64,000 bases of DNA, from positions 3,472,001-3,536,000 of the forward strand of contig NC_089178.1 of NCBI RefSeq assembly GCF_947507565.1, in the 5' to 3' direction. The DNA is from Oscarella lobularis. Its lineage: Eukaryota; Porifera; Homoscleromorpha; Homosclerophorida; Oscarellidae. Shown here piece by piece: positions 14,389-26,122 of this stretch. The notes under the pieces are model-generated. The model did not search any database and had not been told where the DNA came from. It worked only from the letters and a program-made list of their open reading frames with translations. The translations under genes and the position numbers were made by a program. Position 1 is the stretch's first letter. Every line of letters starts with the position of its first letter.

Positions 14389-14778
14389 GTGATATACACT
14401 TTGTGGTGGCACGAACTGACAGAACAATGTTATGAATAAACAAGAGAAAATAATTAACAAAGAAAATACGCGAATCTAGTCTCCTTTCCCCACACCAAGC
14501 AAGCCATCAGTTATTTGTCTAACTAGGGGGGAAAGAGTGAATAGCAAAACAGCTATCTAAATCTGAATAATCTCTTGCACGTGTGAAGAAGAGGGAGAAA
14601 GAGAGAGAGACAAAAGAAAGAAGAAGACATGCAGCTTAATTTAGGTATACATTATTGGAAGAGGAATGCAAAAACATGGCTGGCTCTCTAGATTAGAACC
14701 AGAGCACGTGATACACCCCCGGGGTAAAATCACAGGGAGACGCGCACCTACCACTGTCCGTCGTCCCTTGTCCGTTTC
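14389..14778. other. Convergent 3' region between CIAO1 and the BET gene
   Basis: No coding exon is visible. An AATAAA at 14435-14440, 47 bp after the CIAO1 stop, is a likely plus-strand polyadenylation signal. A purine-rich run (gag/aga repeats) lies at about 14585-14630. Confidence 0.5.
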
Positions 14779-17700
14779 TTACAAAGCATCTTCAAAATCC
14801 TGCATGATTTCACTTTGAAGAGACATATTTACAGTCGCCGTCATCTTGGAGATGAAGGATGGTTTTGAATAGGTTATTCTTTTTTTGTAAGTGGAGTCGT
14901 TTACCGCTTCTCGTTTGCGCCGTTCCTGTTCTCGCATTTTCTGTCTTTCCGCTTCCGTCTGCTGCTTCATTTGCTCGGCCATGTGCTGCCTTCGAGCCTT
15001 CTCAAGACCCTCTTCCTCTTCTCGCTCTCTAGAATCCCCCCCGGCCCTGTGACAGGGAAATAGGATGCGGTATAGATGAACTCACCGCTGCCGTTCTTCA
15101 GCCAGTCTTGCGCGCTCCTTTTCAGCCTCGGCTTTCTGTTGTTTCAGCTGTTCTTCTTGCGCTTTCATTGCCTTTTCCTGAGCCAAGGTAGTTGTTTGAA
15201 AATTTCGCGCCGCGTGATTTAATTTCGTACCCGCTCCTCCTTTTCCCTCGCCTGCTTCTTGAACTGTTCAAAACTCGAGGCAATTGAAGAGGAAGCCGGC
15301 GAAGATTCTTGTTGCTTCACGACGGGCGGCGTTTCAGCGTGAGCCAAATTCGACCACGAACTGACATTCGTAAGTTTCACTTCCTGTATAGATAAAAACG
15401 TTGGGAGTGGATTCAATTTTTTATATAGAAATGAGCACTTTTTTGACGGCAGATTCGGGCGTCTTTGATCCTAAAAATGGAGATAGAAAAAAACAGCGCG
15501 ACGCTTTTTTTCTTTCTCTCACCTTGTTGCAACCTGCCAGCTGACGGAAGTTCCGAGAGACCAAACGACAAGGTTTCCGTTTTCTCATTCTTTTCTTTTT
15601 TGACGTCACTAGGCTGAACTTCCGCCGCCACGTCGGCTTTTTTCTCTTCGTTGTTTTGATTGGTCGGAGACTGAGACTTAGGTACAGCAGCAACAGCATC
15701 CGGTTCTAGAAGAAAAATCATTTAATTAATTAACAGTCTTCCCTGACAGAGAAGAGACACTTCATCAAGCGTTTTACCCTTTCCGGAAGAATTCTCAACT
15801 ACAGGGGGCTAGGGTAGAATAAAAATTAAAATGATGACGCGGAACGGGGGTCGAATAAGTCTAAATACTTGTGCAGTGGTCGTTTTCAGAGCTGCGGCAT
15901 CTGAAACCAAGGAAAATTCAATAAGATAGCTTGCCAAAGCTCGGCTTACTGCCTTGTTAGACTAATCTCTAAAGTAAAACTCTTCATGCTGTGTGCCCGT
16001 TTGGGGGGTTTTTTGACGCAGAAAAGCAAGAGAAAAAAACAACGAAAGAGACATCAATCGTGCGAAAATAAAATAGTGAACATGCAAAAGCAAATGACAT
16101 CATCATCACCATTACGTAAGATCATCTGTACACGTCGTAGAGGCTATACATACGTAATAGTGAGATTGGGGGCATCTAGTGCGTATTTCTTTATAGGCCC
16201 CCTCTATGCTCTCTCTCTCTCTCTCTACATAACTTGAACTCTTCGTGATTCACTACCTGTCTCAGAATCACTGCTGCTATCGGAACTGGAGCTGGATCCT
16301 GAGCTCGAGCTCGATCCGCTGGAGCTTGATCCACTGTCTTCGCTACTGCTGCTCGAACTGCTTGCGCTCAGGCGAGACGATCCCACGACGTCAACGATTC
16401 GATTCTCGGCTAATTCTATAGGGGAAATCTAAGAGAGGAGACATTTGATTTTGTTAGTTCCCGTACCTTGAGCTTTTTTCACGGACATTGTTGATTGGCC
16501 AAGTACACCGCTAACAGCCTAAAGGGACCCCCGTTTTTTTGTCGTCAAGGTAACAAAGGGAAAAGAGTCAATTGAACCTGGAGTCTTTTTTCGAGTTCTT
16601 CTTGCTTCTTTTGCCTTTCCTGTTCTTTGCTGACGCCTTTGACCTTTTTTCTCGCTACAAAAGAGAGACACATACTTTTTCTTTTGAAAATTTTCTATTT
16701 TTCTTTGTACTTATGCGTTTTCTTTTTAGGCACGTGCTGACGTAGTGTTCGAGTTCTCGCAACGTAGACGGTCTCAATACTTCGAAATCGATCTCAATCT
16801 CATCGGGATTGGAATCTTTCAAATTGGACTCGCGCGTGTGAATGATCTGAACGACTTTTCCCAGCTTATCACCTGCGAAAAATCAAAGCAAAGCGTTGAA
16901 AAAACGAGTGCACGGTTCGTTTCTATGGTAATAAGTGGCACCAGGCAGTTTGTTAATACTCAGGCTCAATTGCCTTTTCTCGTCATAAGTCATCGGTTTA
17001 GCCGAGTCCTCCTCATCGCTACTATCTATAGCAACGACTCTGGAATTCCCAGGCCTATAAGTGAAGATAAGACGACGTTATTTAATGAGATCGTAGGCCC
17101 GATTTTAGCGACGCAACGTAACGTAAGAGGATCTCCTCTCTTGATTGGTTGCTCGCCTTTGTGACATCACTCCTCTCTTTTGACCATATTTGGAAGTTAT
17201 GTGACGTTACGTTACGTCGCTAGCGCGTCTCCCCCTTTACTTTGTTCGCTTTTTAGTCCGATGCTTCGCCTCGGACTGCTGCGCTAAATGGCTCGCTGAT
17301 TTCGAGGAAAGAAGAGAAGCGGGCGGAGCGGAAACAGGTGTTAATTCCTTAGAAACGGCCGGCGAAGCGACGGCAGAAGCGACGGCTCTTTTGTCGTCGA
17401 TTGCTGATGATGATAGCACAGACGCAGGACCAGCTGACTCCACGCCACCTTCCTCATCTTCGTCATCGTTGTCGTCCATATCCGCCGTTGCGGATTCGAG
17501 CGCAAGGGCTCTAGATCCTCGTCTAGACTTTGGCTTCTTTTTCGTCTTCTTAGATAATTCACCAATCTGTTTCTGCATAATTTTCAACTACAAAAGAAGA
17601 AGTGATAGTGCAAGAATGATCTTCGTGGTTCGAGTTTTTACCGCCTTTTGAAATTGAGCCAATTTTCTTGCGCGTCTGTCTTCGCTGTCGTCGGAATCTC

Positions 17701-19962
17701 CGCCGTCGGAATCCGGCAAGTAGAGTTCGGACACTTCCGACGAATCAGAGTCCGGCATTTGCGCTTTCAGCGGCGGAGGATCCTCGGGAATTTTAGCATA
17801 GCGAATTTCAAAAACGTCCTACATATATAATGACTATTAGGAAAAAAGAAAAAAAGTTGATCGTGTTTTTTAATTAAAAACCTGAAGTTTCTTTGCCATT
17901 TTGACGACATCGCTATCGGGGGGATTGTATCGATAGCAGTTCGTAAACATGAGTCTCATATCCGTGGCAAATTGAGAGGGACTCTGATACTCGCCCCGCG
18001 TTAAGTTTCTCTGTAAAAAAAGTATGAAAGGTAGACGTATTAGAGAGGAAATCTCTACCTTGATTTTCGATAAATCCATTGGCGTTTGAATGACTTCGAA
18101 GTAGTCGGGAAGATTCAATTTAACGGGATCGACTGGCTGATAGAACGGCCACGCGTAGAGCTAAAGAGAAAGAGAATGGAGGAGCGGTTTCCCCTCTAAA
18201 AAATCAATACTACACACGTGATGTTTCTTGGAATAAAATTCCTGAACAATGTCATAGCAATGCTTCATCTGCTCGGACCTTCTCTGCACTCTCGAATCCT
18301 TTTTAGTAGCAGCACAGGCGTCAGACTCCAAGTACGGGGTCCTTCCGTGCTCTTACCATGGGTTCCCCGGGCAACAGGCGACTTGGCTTGCGCACGCGAC
18401 GCGCCGATCTTTCCTGCTGACTCTTATTACTCGGATAGGGACCATGCGACGTGGATGAGATCTTCGCCGGTGGACGATCGTCTCCCGTTAACGTAATCGA
18501 ACTCTGTTTCCTTTTAATAGCACCTCCTTTGCGCTGCTACAAGAAATACTAGTAATATTTAATTAAATATTTAATTTTTACCTTAGATGGTGGTGGCGGA
18601 TTTTGTAGCGATTGTCTGTGATGGCTCACCTGAGCTGGTGTTGGTTGCACGGAAGCGATGGGCAAGGGTGTTGAGTGCTGTGCATTGGGGTTGGGTAGCC
18701 CTGTCGTTTTAGGGTACCCTGTTATGGCTGCTGTCTGTGCTGGAGTCTTTCCCGTGGGAATCGACCTGCCTGCACTACCAAAAGGACCCTTGCTACCCGA
18801 TTTCGACTTGCTAGTTGGAATGACCTCTACTTCCTGTATAAAATCATAATAGGATATTTATTTATTTATTTGTGTTTTTGTACCTCTTTTGGCATTTCTT
18901 TGAGTTTCGCCATGAAAGCGTTTTCGAGTTCTTTAGCCATATAGGTGACGTCCTATAGAAAAAAAATCCTAAAAAGGATCTTTTTTCTCTTGCGTTTTTC
19001 TTACGTCAGTAGGTTTGTTGTACATGTAGCAATTGTTGAACATTGTTTTGAAATCGTCTATGCATTCCTGAGCCCTATAATATTCCTTCTTTTCGAGTTT
19101 CTTCTTGATGGTCAACAAATCCATCGGATGCCGAATAATGTCGTAATAATCCTATAAAAAATAGACGTCACGTGATAAAAACGTCAAAAAAGACATTTAC
19201 TCACAGGAAGACCGAGTTTGATGTGATCGACGGGATGCTGAAATGGCCAGGCGAGTTTGTGCTTCCAAATCGCTCGATGAACGGTCTTCAGTAGAAACTG
19301 CAACTGATTCGTCACGCGCGCTTGTTTCGGTTGAGGCTGAGGCTGAAACGAGAGAGCGCGGTTCCCCCGCGAGGGGCCCCGATAACATTTTCGATCGCGC
19401 GACGAGTTCGCGAAGCGCTTACGAGTACGGGTAACGAGTGATCGGGCTCTTCGAAGCGCGTCGACGGCGTTCGACGCACTCGTTTCGAAGAAGACGGGGG
19501 ATTCATGGAAGAAGCATGGCCGTATGTCGGAGGACCTCCCCCAAGCGAAGCGCCGCCGGAATAGAGAGATGACGAAGTAGCGACGGCGAACGCGCTCGTC
19601 GGACCGACGTTTTGAGCGGCGGCGCTTGAGACGAGCGGCGAGAAAGACGATGATAGCGTTGGGGGAGGGAGAGGAGGAGGTGAAGGTCCCGTTGCGCGAG
19701 CGAAACTCGGCGTTGGATCGAGTAGATCGCCGTGAGACGGCTCGGCGATGCTAAGGGAAGAGAAACGGGGGGGATTGGTGACGGGGGGACGCGGTTCGCG
19801 CGGTTACGTCGCGTTCGAAAAAAATGGTCGCGTCAGAGAACTAGTGCGCCACTTTCGGCGTTTTTTGAACGTTGAGGACCTTAGAGATGGCGGTGAAGCG
19901 TCGAATGAGTCGTTCGACGAGTCTGGATGACCCAAGCCGTCGAAGAGGTCGATGGATTCCAT
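14779..19962 (-). CDS. BRD4: BET-family double bromodomain protein with P-TEFb-interacting C-terminus (BRD4-like)
   Basis: Chromatin reader binding acetylated histones and recruiting P-TEFb to promote Pol II elongation. The start at 19962 gives [13 protein letters not shown]. Bromodomain 1 begins [20 protein letters not shown] (19260-19330), then [27 protein letters not shown] and [13 protein letters not shown] (18900-19200). Bromodomain 2 has [29 protein letters not shown] and [17 protein letters not shown] (17880-18240). Next come acidic and Lys-rich stretches (17240-17760), the ET domain [20 protein letters not shown] (16960-17020) through [15 protein letters not shown], and a Ser-rich acidic patch (16260-16390). 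The last exons give EQERRKREA spliced to [20 protein letters not shown], equivalent to the C-terminal P-TEFb-interacting motif of long BRD4. TAA is at 14779-14781. BRD2 and BRD3 lack this motif, so BRD4/BRDT/fs(1)h-long is the best match. Confidence 0.94.
17107..17221. repeat. 115-bp element with 18-bp inverted ends in a BET intron
   Basis: Positions 17107-17124 and 17204-17221 are inverted copies differing at one base (agcgacg..acgtaacgt). The 79 bp between them have no coding potential. It sits in the intron before the ET-domain exon. It could be a tiny inverted-repeat transposon or a hairpin; no clear target-site duplication was found. Confidence 0.5.
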
Positions 19963-20146
19963 GAGACTTCGCAGCGACGTCTTCTCGAGCCGGGACGCAT
20001 CAAGAGGACATGGTTATGCGTTCGACCTTTATAGGAAGTCACGGTTAGCGCGCGCGTTTCTTAGCGTGACGCAGCAAGCCTCTGATTGGTTGTTTCACTA
20101 TGGCGCAATAGCACGAACGTAAAGAACAGCGTAAAACAAAAAAATT

Positions 20147-23100
20147 CTACTCCTCTTCCAATAAAGGGTCTCGTAAGCCGGGCTTCGGTGATTTATCAGT
20201 CATTTTTTCCAAGCTGATAGCGCTCTCGCGGGAGTCACGAGCACCGGTAGTAAATTCATAATGCGATTTCGTCCCACTTCGTTTACGAGTCCCTTTCATT
20301 ATCTTATCTCGTTTCGAATAGGCGTACAAGCAGGCCGCTGCAAACCAAGGTAGGTAAACCAAAACGTAGACGTAAGCACCATCGACAGTAGACAGGACTC
20401 GCCCCGAAGTTAGTACGGACAAGATACACAGGTCAAATAGAGCCAACATCTCAAAAACGTTGGCTAGCGTTGATTTGTAGGGTTTAGCTAAGCCTTGGAT
20501 GAGAAGTAAAAAGACGGCGTAAATTGTAAGTGTCCTGCACTTCCATTCGAATTGATTGCCTTCGGGAACGTAAATGTCGAGCAATGCAAAGACGAAGCGA
20601 CGAAGGAGATCGACTGAACACCACCACCATCGTTCGTCCTTGTACGGAGAGCAATAGATGTCTCCAAACGGTTTGAATCTCGGTCGATGTCTAGCCCACA
20701 GAATAGCAAAGGGAAAGGGCATTAGAACAAGTCCTAAAAGTAAGACGGATCCGATGAAAAGGCTAAGATGAGCATCGTCAAAGCAAGCGACAGACGGATC
20801 TTCGAGAAAGCGATAAGACGGAGATACGACGCCGTCCGGCTCGATTCGAACGCAACGGAGACACGAGAAGGCGACGTTGACGAGTCGGAAGTAGGATAAA
20901 ACGACGACGAGCCAAAGGCCGTTGAGGCAATTTCGTTTGGAGAGAAGACGCGAAAGATACTTGACTTTGCATCTGTTTAGGAGAAACAAGAGTCCAATTA
21001 AGACGAGGGTGTAGAGGGGAGAGAAATAATGCCACGCTCGTCGAGCCAAGGCGGAGAAACTCGACGAAAAACACAAACCAAACGAAAAATCCAAGTTGAC
21101 GATGTGAATGATAAAATAGGCAGCGGGATTCAGATTAACAAAGATTTGCGACGTTTGCGTGACGAATAGAAGCGCCGCAAGAATGGGCGTCAATTTCACG
21201 TTAAATCCAACAACAATGACGACGATTAGAAGACAGAAAAAGGCATTGAGAAACACGACAATCGGATAGTGATCGTCGCACTTCTGACACTCTAATGACG
21301 ACGGTGTTACGGCATGTCCATCCTTACATTGACCGCACAGAAGACCTTGCCGACCATCGGCGCACATTCCATCTTCCCTTAGAGCCAATCCGTCGCCGCT
21401 GAAGTAACGGCAATAGTCTAAAACGCAACTAGCCACGGCACTGCGAGACGTTTTATCTGACGACTTTACGACGTCGATGGGATCGTTGACGTAGTAACAG
21501 GACAGTCCATTTGGCGTTGGTTCGTTTGAGGCGATCACCTCGCTGCAGTTGCTGATTGGAAAAGACTCCAAATTGTCCGGATAACCAATCCATTTGTACA
21601 GGTTCACAAACGCCGTGGCGTTGTTGGTACAGTAGCGTATCGTTGACGAATAAAGTGTATCGTCCTCAGTCGACTTCGTATTTAGACACGAGCAAGAGAC
21701 CTTGGATAAATACTCGTCGTTGATGACGTTGGGAAGATGATCAAAGTCGACCGATTGCGAAGGCGAGCGAAAGCCGAGCGGACAACGAGCGAGAATAAAT
21801 GGAATGCGAATAATCAAGAGCCAGTCAGTTAAATGCGACTTGGCGCGCACGACGAGATTTCCCCTGCTTCCTTCGCGACCATGAAGTCGTACAGTCGAGA
21901 GAGGTTGTTGAGGTGAAAAGAAAACCTTCTCGTCGGCTCGATAACCGACTTTGTCCACCTCCAGTAGAACCGATCCGTTCAAACTCTCCAATTCCATATA
22001 CGTTGATGATCCGCTCGGTTCGAGGAATTGGCCTTTCATTGTGAAGTTCATTACGAATTCTTTGCCGGGCGAAGGCGTAAGAATGATGGAACTGGGATTG
22101 GGTTGATCGGTGGCGGCACGTAGCGATCCCGTCTCGATTGTATCGTCGCTGTAGACGAGCCACGACCAGGGAAAGTAGAGCATATCGGGATGGGGAAGCG
22201 AGCCAATTCCCGCCGCCGGATTAAGAGATTTTCTATTGTCATCCAATAGTTGTAGTTCGTCAACAAGAAGACGAGCACTCGTCGCCAAGCTAGAGATGTT
22301 AGAGAATCTACAAAGGATCGTCTAATCAAAAGATAGGAGAGATTGTTAGAAAGAAATCTTACAATTGCAGTGCTTCTGTGCTGTTGCATTTTTCTAAGGA
22401 AAGATAGAGTTTTTTACCTGCTGGTTTAAAACAGCGGCAACTGGCTCCTTCGAAGGTGAGATAATTTGGCGCCGAACTGGCTATGCTGTGCACAGAGTGA
22501 GCCGAAGTCGTCACAAAGGCCACTTGCTTCTGTAGTCCACCCAAATTGAATCCCGGTGCAAAATTAGCGAGCCAACAGTGACGAAACGTGTAGGCGTACA
22601 CGACGTCTCCGTCAATTCCGGCTGTATTATTAATCACAGTAATATTTCCGCTTATCTAAACAACGACGTCTTTAGTTCTGCCTAAGACTTTCGTTGCAAC
22701 TACGAAGTATACCTGTTGTTCAGGATGTTCGTTTCCGAAGGAGATAAAACACGGTCGCGTTCGGTCAACGTCATCAAACGAATAGTCAAAAACCAAATTT
22801 TCGTACGTAGCCTCCGTGCTCGCCTCATCCGCCCACAAAACGCCTCCGTAACTGTTGACAAAGTTGTTTTCAAAATGCCCAGATTCAAGTCGACTCAAGT
22901 CGACCTGAAAAAAGTATAAGAGTAGATATATAGGGACTCTCTTTACTTTTACCTGACTGCCGGAAATGACGGCCATGCCGGCGCCCTTTTCTGCTGAATT
23001 TCCTATAAAGAAAATGCGTCCACTCATGCCCAAAAACGACGAGACGAGGAAAATAGCGCCACCGGAATTATTAAGAAAACGACTGGATGAAAAATTAAAT

Positions 23101-24562
23101 TAGAAAATATGTTTTCCTTATTATTATTATTAATCTCGTTGTGGTACCTTTTTCCGTCAGTCTCCAAATGAATACGGTGCGTATAAATGCTTCCTTGCCT
23201 TGCTGTATTGTTGAAAAAAGTGCTACTCGTAACGAATACTTTTTGAAGGTGGCAGTCCTCCAAACGACCGGACAATTTGGAATATTGAAAAACGATTTCC
23301 GTATAGTAATAGTAGAGAAATAGCGCGGACCCAGATAGCGCCTTGTTTCCTTTGAATAGACAATCAAAAATAGTCACATTGTAAGAATCGGTCGTCGTAA
23401 ATTTTCCGGCAAAATTCAAAAACACGGCACCGCCATTTGCGAGAGCTTCATTGTGCGAGAAAGAGCAATTGGACAGCGTCACGGCATTGCTTGGAGTCAA
23501 AGTGACAGCTAGCGCTCCCCCAGATAAAGCAAAATTATTCGCAAAATTCGTATCGCGTATAGAAACGGAATTATTTGCGCTGTTTTGCTCAAAAAAGACG
23601 GAAACGGGTGACCGTCCGCTAACGGGACGAATACCAGAGAAGAGACAATCGATGACAGATACGTCATTAGATTGAGATGACATGTCAAAATGAATCAGAA
23701 GAGCCGTCGACGTAGATGTGGAATCATATTCGGATTCAATCAAGTTATTTCCAAAACTTGGTTTATAAAGATATTGATCCTTCATAAAAGTGTAGCTAGC
23801 ATTTCCCACGGAAGTAACGTGAACGTTTTGTAGGATTACTTCCGTCTTTTCGTCCGTCATTCCCATATAAATGTAAATGAGTTTGAAATCCGGGTCCTCT
23901 TGTTTTTCATTTCCAGCGAGAGAACAGTTTTCAATTTTCGTTTTACCGCCTGCTGGATAGACTAGAAGTGCTCGCTGTCCTGCCCTAATTCCTTCGAATT
24001 TCACGCCACGTATGACGACGTCTCGCGACCGATCGACGGTAATCAAAAGAAAGAAATTTCTCACATAAAGTGCTTTGGCTCGAAAATGAAAATTTTCCAC
24101 CGTCACATCTGACGCGTTTTTTAGATAGAAAAGAGCGGGAAAGCGACCGCCAATAGACGTAAAATACGATAGTTCTTCGATAAAATCGCTTCCGTCTCCT
24201 TCGATGATGACGTCGACACCGAGAAATTTCCAATGACGAAAATTGACGAATAGAAGAGGATCGCTTTCGTACGTTCCCCTTTCGAAGAGAACGCGATGCA
24301 TCCGACGTTCCGACGAACACGTGTCGCCGAATATGACGTGAGAACGTCTTTGGCGCGTGACGCTACACGTTGCATTGAGTCGCGCGATCATTCCTTCAAT
24401 TCCCCGGCACGGAGACGTCGACGCGAGACCGCACGACGACGCGACACGTCCACGTGTCGGCGATACGTAGATTTCGACCACATCGCATTCGATGAAGACA
24501 AAGAAAACAAATAATAAAAGCAAAGGAGAGGGCTCCATAGCCGGGGCTTTGCGAACTCTCAT
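20147..24562 (-). CDS. Large secreted beta-helix / multi-pass membrane protein (Pmp-like repeats)
   Basis: No named ortholog recognised. A spliced gene of about 1,300 residues. The ATG at 24560-24562 (or 24536-24538) leads to a signal peptide (LLLLFVFFVFIEC). The ectodomain opens with EIYVSPTRGRVASSCGLAS and contains repeated right-handed beta-helix turns with GGA and FxxN motifs: FANNFALSGGALAV, FSHNEALANGGAVFLNF, FKGNKALSGSALFLYY, FFNNTARQGS (23180-23560), like chlamydial Pmp repeats. A Cys-rich stalk CADGRQGLLCGQCKDGHA (about 21340) precedes 8 to 10 hydrophobic spans (20330-21290) with VDLLRRFVFALL and QGLAKPYKSTLANVFEM between spans. The basic-acidic tail ends LLEEE, TAG at 20147-20149. 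It probably sits in the plasma membrane as an adhesion or sensing protein; function unknown. Confidence 0.8.
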
Positions 24563-24603
24563 TCTCACGTGACGCGCTGAGTCACCCTCAGCAGTTTTTC
24601 CGC
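24563..24603. promoter_or_regulatory. 41-bp divergent promoter, beta-helix protein / parkin-like gene
   Basis: Start codons at 24562 (minus) and 24604 (plus) lie 41 bp apart. The gap contains a CACGTGA-like E-box just at its left edge (24566-24572). Confidence 0.5.
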
Positions 24604-25882
24604 ATGGCCAAAACAGCGGACAGCGTCGATTCGTTCGTATTCTGTCGCGAGTGCAATCTTTTGGAAAAGGGAAAAGTGCGCGTTCGCTGCTCGTCGTGCC
24701 GTTCGGAAGCGTACTTATTCGACGGCAATCTTCCCCGTTCGTTCGACGAACTCGAAAGCGTTCGTTTCGTCGGCGAATGCCTAGCCGATTGTAATCGTCG
24801 CACGAAGGCTCAATTCTACACGAAATGCAGCCGTCCGGCGTGCACGAGCCCCGTTTATCCTCTCAACATGGTCCGAATAGGAAAAGAAGACGAAGAGTGT
24901 TCCATTTGCTGTTGCGACGTCGCTGGCTTTCTCGTCGTTGAATTCAATTGCGCCTGCGTTCTGTGCGCTCAGGACGCGACGACGGGAAAAGTCGACAAGT
25001 CGTGTTTTTCCGAGTATTGTCGCGGCAATATCGAAAGCGCCGCGCGATCGCTCGTCTTTCAAGACGAAACGGTCACCTTCGGGTGTCCCAGTAAGAAACT
25101 AGAATAAATAAAAAATAAATATTAATTAATTTTTATAGATAAGCATCCCAATTCGTGGATTAGAGATATTCAGCATTTTCGACTTGCTGGATCGAGAATG
25201 TGGACTCAGTATAAGGATTTTGCGGCGCAGCGAGTCGTGGAGGAACAGTGTCCGAAATGTGGCTGCGGTATCGTTGGATTGCCTGACGATAATCGAGTCG
25301 AATGTCCCAACTGCTCAGTAAAGAAGAGATTTGTTGCGTCTCCTTTTGATTTCTATTTCTCTCTAGCATGGATACTGCAGGAAAAAGGGATGTTATAAGC
25401 CATGGCCTAGAGATACTGAACATACTTGTGATACCACTCCAGGTTTCCTTTCTTCCTCTTGTGCTTTTCTTATTGTTTTGATTCAGAGGCTCCCATGATT
25501 CCCGGCGCCAAGATTTGTCCGACTCCCGGCTGCCCTGCGCCGCACATTCACTACTTCAAGCACGAGTGTCATCATATTGGTTCGAATGGTGGATGTGTCG
25601 TTTGTGACGCTCACTTCTGTTATCAGGTATTTATTTATTTAATTGCGAGTGAAGCCAGCTTTTTTTTATTATGTTTTCTCTCTCTCTCTCTCTCAGTGTT
25701 TGACCATTCAGAATTGCAAGCCGCAGTGCCATCACGGTGCAAGGGACACGTGCTCTTGTCCTCTTTTCTGCCCAAACGATCGATCGTGTGGATGCCCTAT
25801 CTGCCCTGGCTGCCCTGACTACAAAGGACAGTGTCCTGAGTGCAAGGAGTGCAGGGGCGGGTGCAAGCACAGCGATAACTAA
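24604..25882 (+). CDS. PRKN: Parkin-like RBR E3 ubiquitin ligase without a Ubl domain
   Basis: Predicted RING-between-RING ligase that passes ubiquitin through a catalytic Cys. Start 24604. A parkin-type RING0 comes first: FVFCRECNLLEKGKVRVRCS then CRSEAYLFDG, FVGECLADC, AQFYTKC. RING1 is CSICCCDVAGFLVVEFNCAC through FGCP. The IBR is EEQCPKCGCGIVGLPDDNRV, CPNCSHGYCRKKGCYK, HTCDTTP. RING2 is KICPTPGCPAPHIHYFKHEC, HHIGSNGGCVVC, DAHFCYQC; the Cys of ECHHI aligns with the parkin catalytic Cys (GCMHM). A further Cys-rich tail of about 50 residues (25700-25880) follows, ending HSDN with TAA at 25880-25882. The Ubl domain and linker of parkin are missing, and no upstream exon fits in the 41 bp before the neighbour. 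Five exons; introns are 50-100 bp. An orthologous or side-branch relation to PRKN is not settled. Confidence 0.84.
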
Positions 25883-26106
25883 ACTTTTCAGAACTCTTTT
25901 TCTCCGTTTTCTTTTTCCGGAGCTTTTTGTGAGCTTCTTGGACTTTTTTTGCTTGCTGCAGTCCCAGCTTTTCCGTTACAGTATACACGTGTACCACATC
26001 TGGTTGACGTTGATTAAACTATACATACAATACAGACGCACTCTACCCTACCGTTTATGAGTAACCAACAACCCTTGCCAAGTAAACACAACTGTAAAAC
26101 GGACTC

Positions 26107-26122
26107 CTAGCTAGCTAGCTAG
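26107..26122. repeat. CTAG tetranucleotide run
   Basis: Four CTAG units over the stop codon of RTK-1. Self-complementary simple repeat. Confidence 0.8.

Noticed and set aside
20147-24562. Bacterial contamination or recent transfer from Chlamydia because of Pmp-like repeats
   Set aside because: The gene has several short GT-AG introns, a eukaryotic signal peptide and membrane part, and sits between animal genes. The repeat motif alone is weak evidence.
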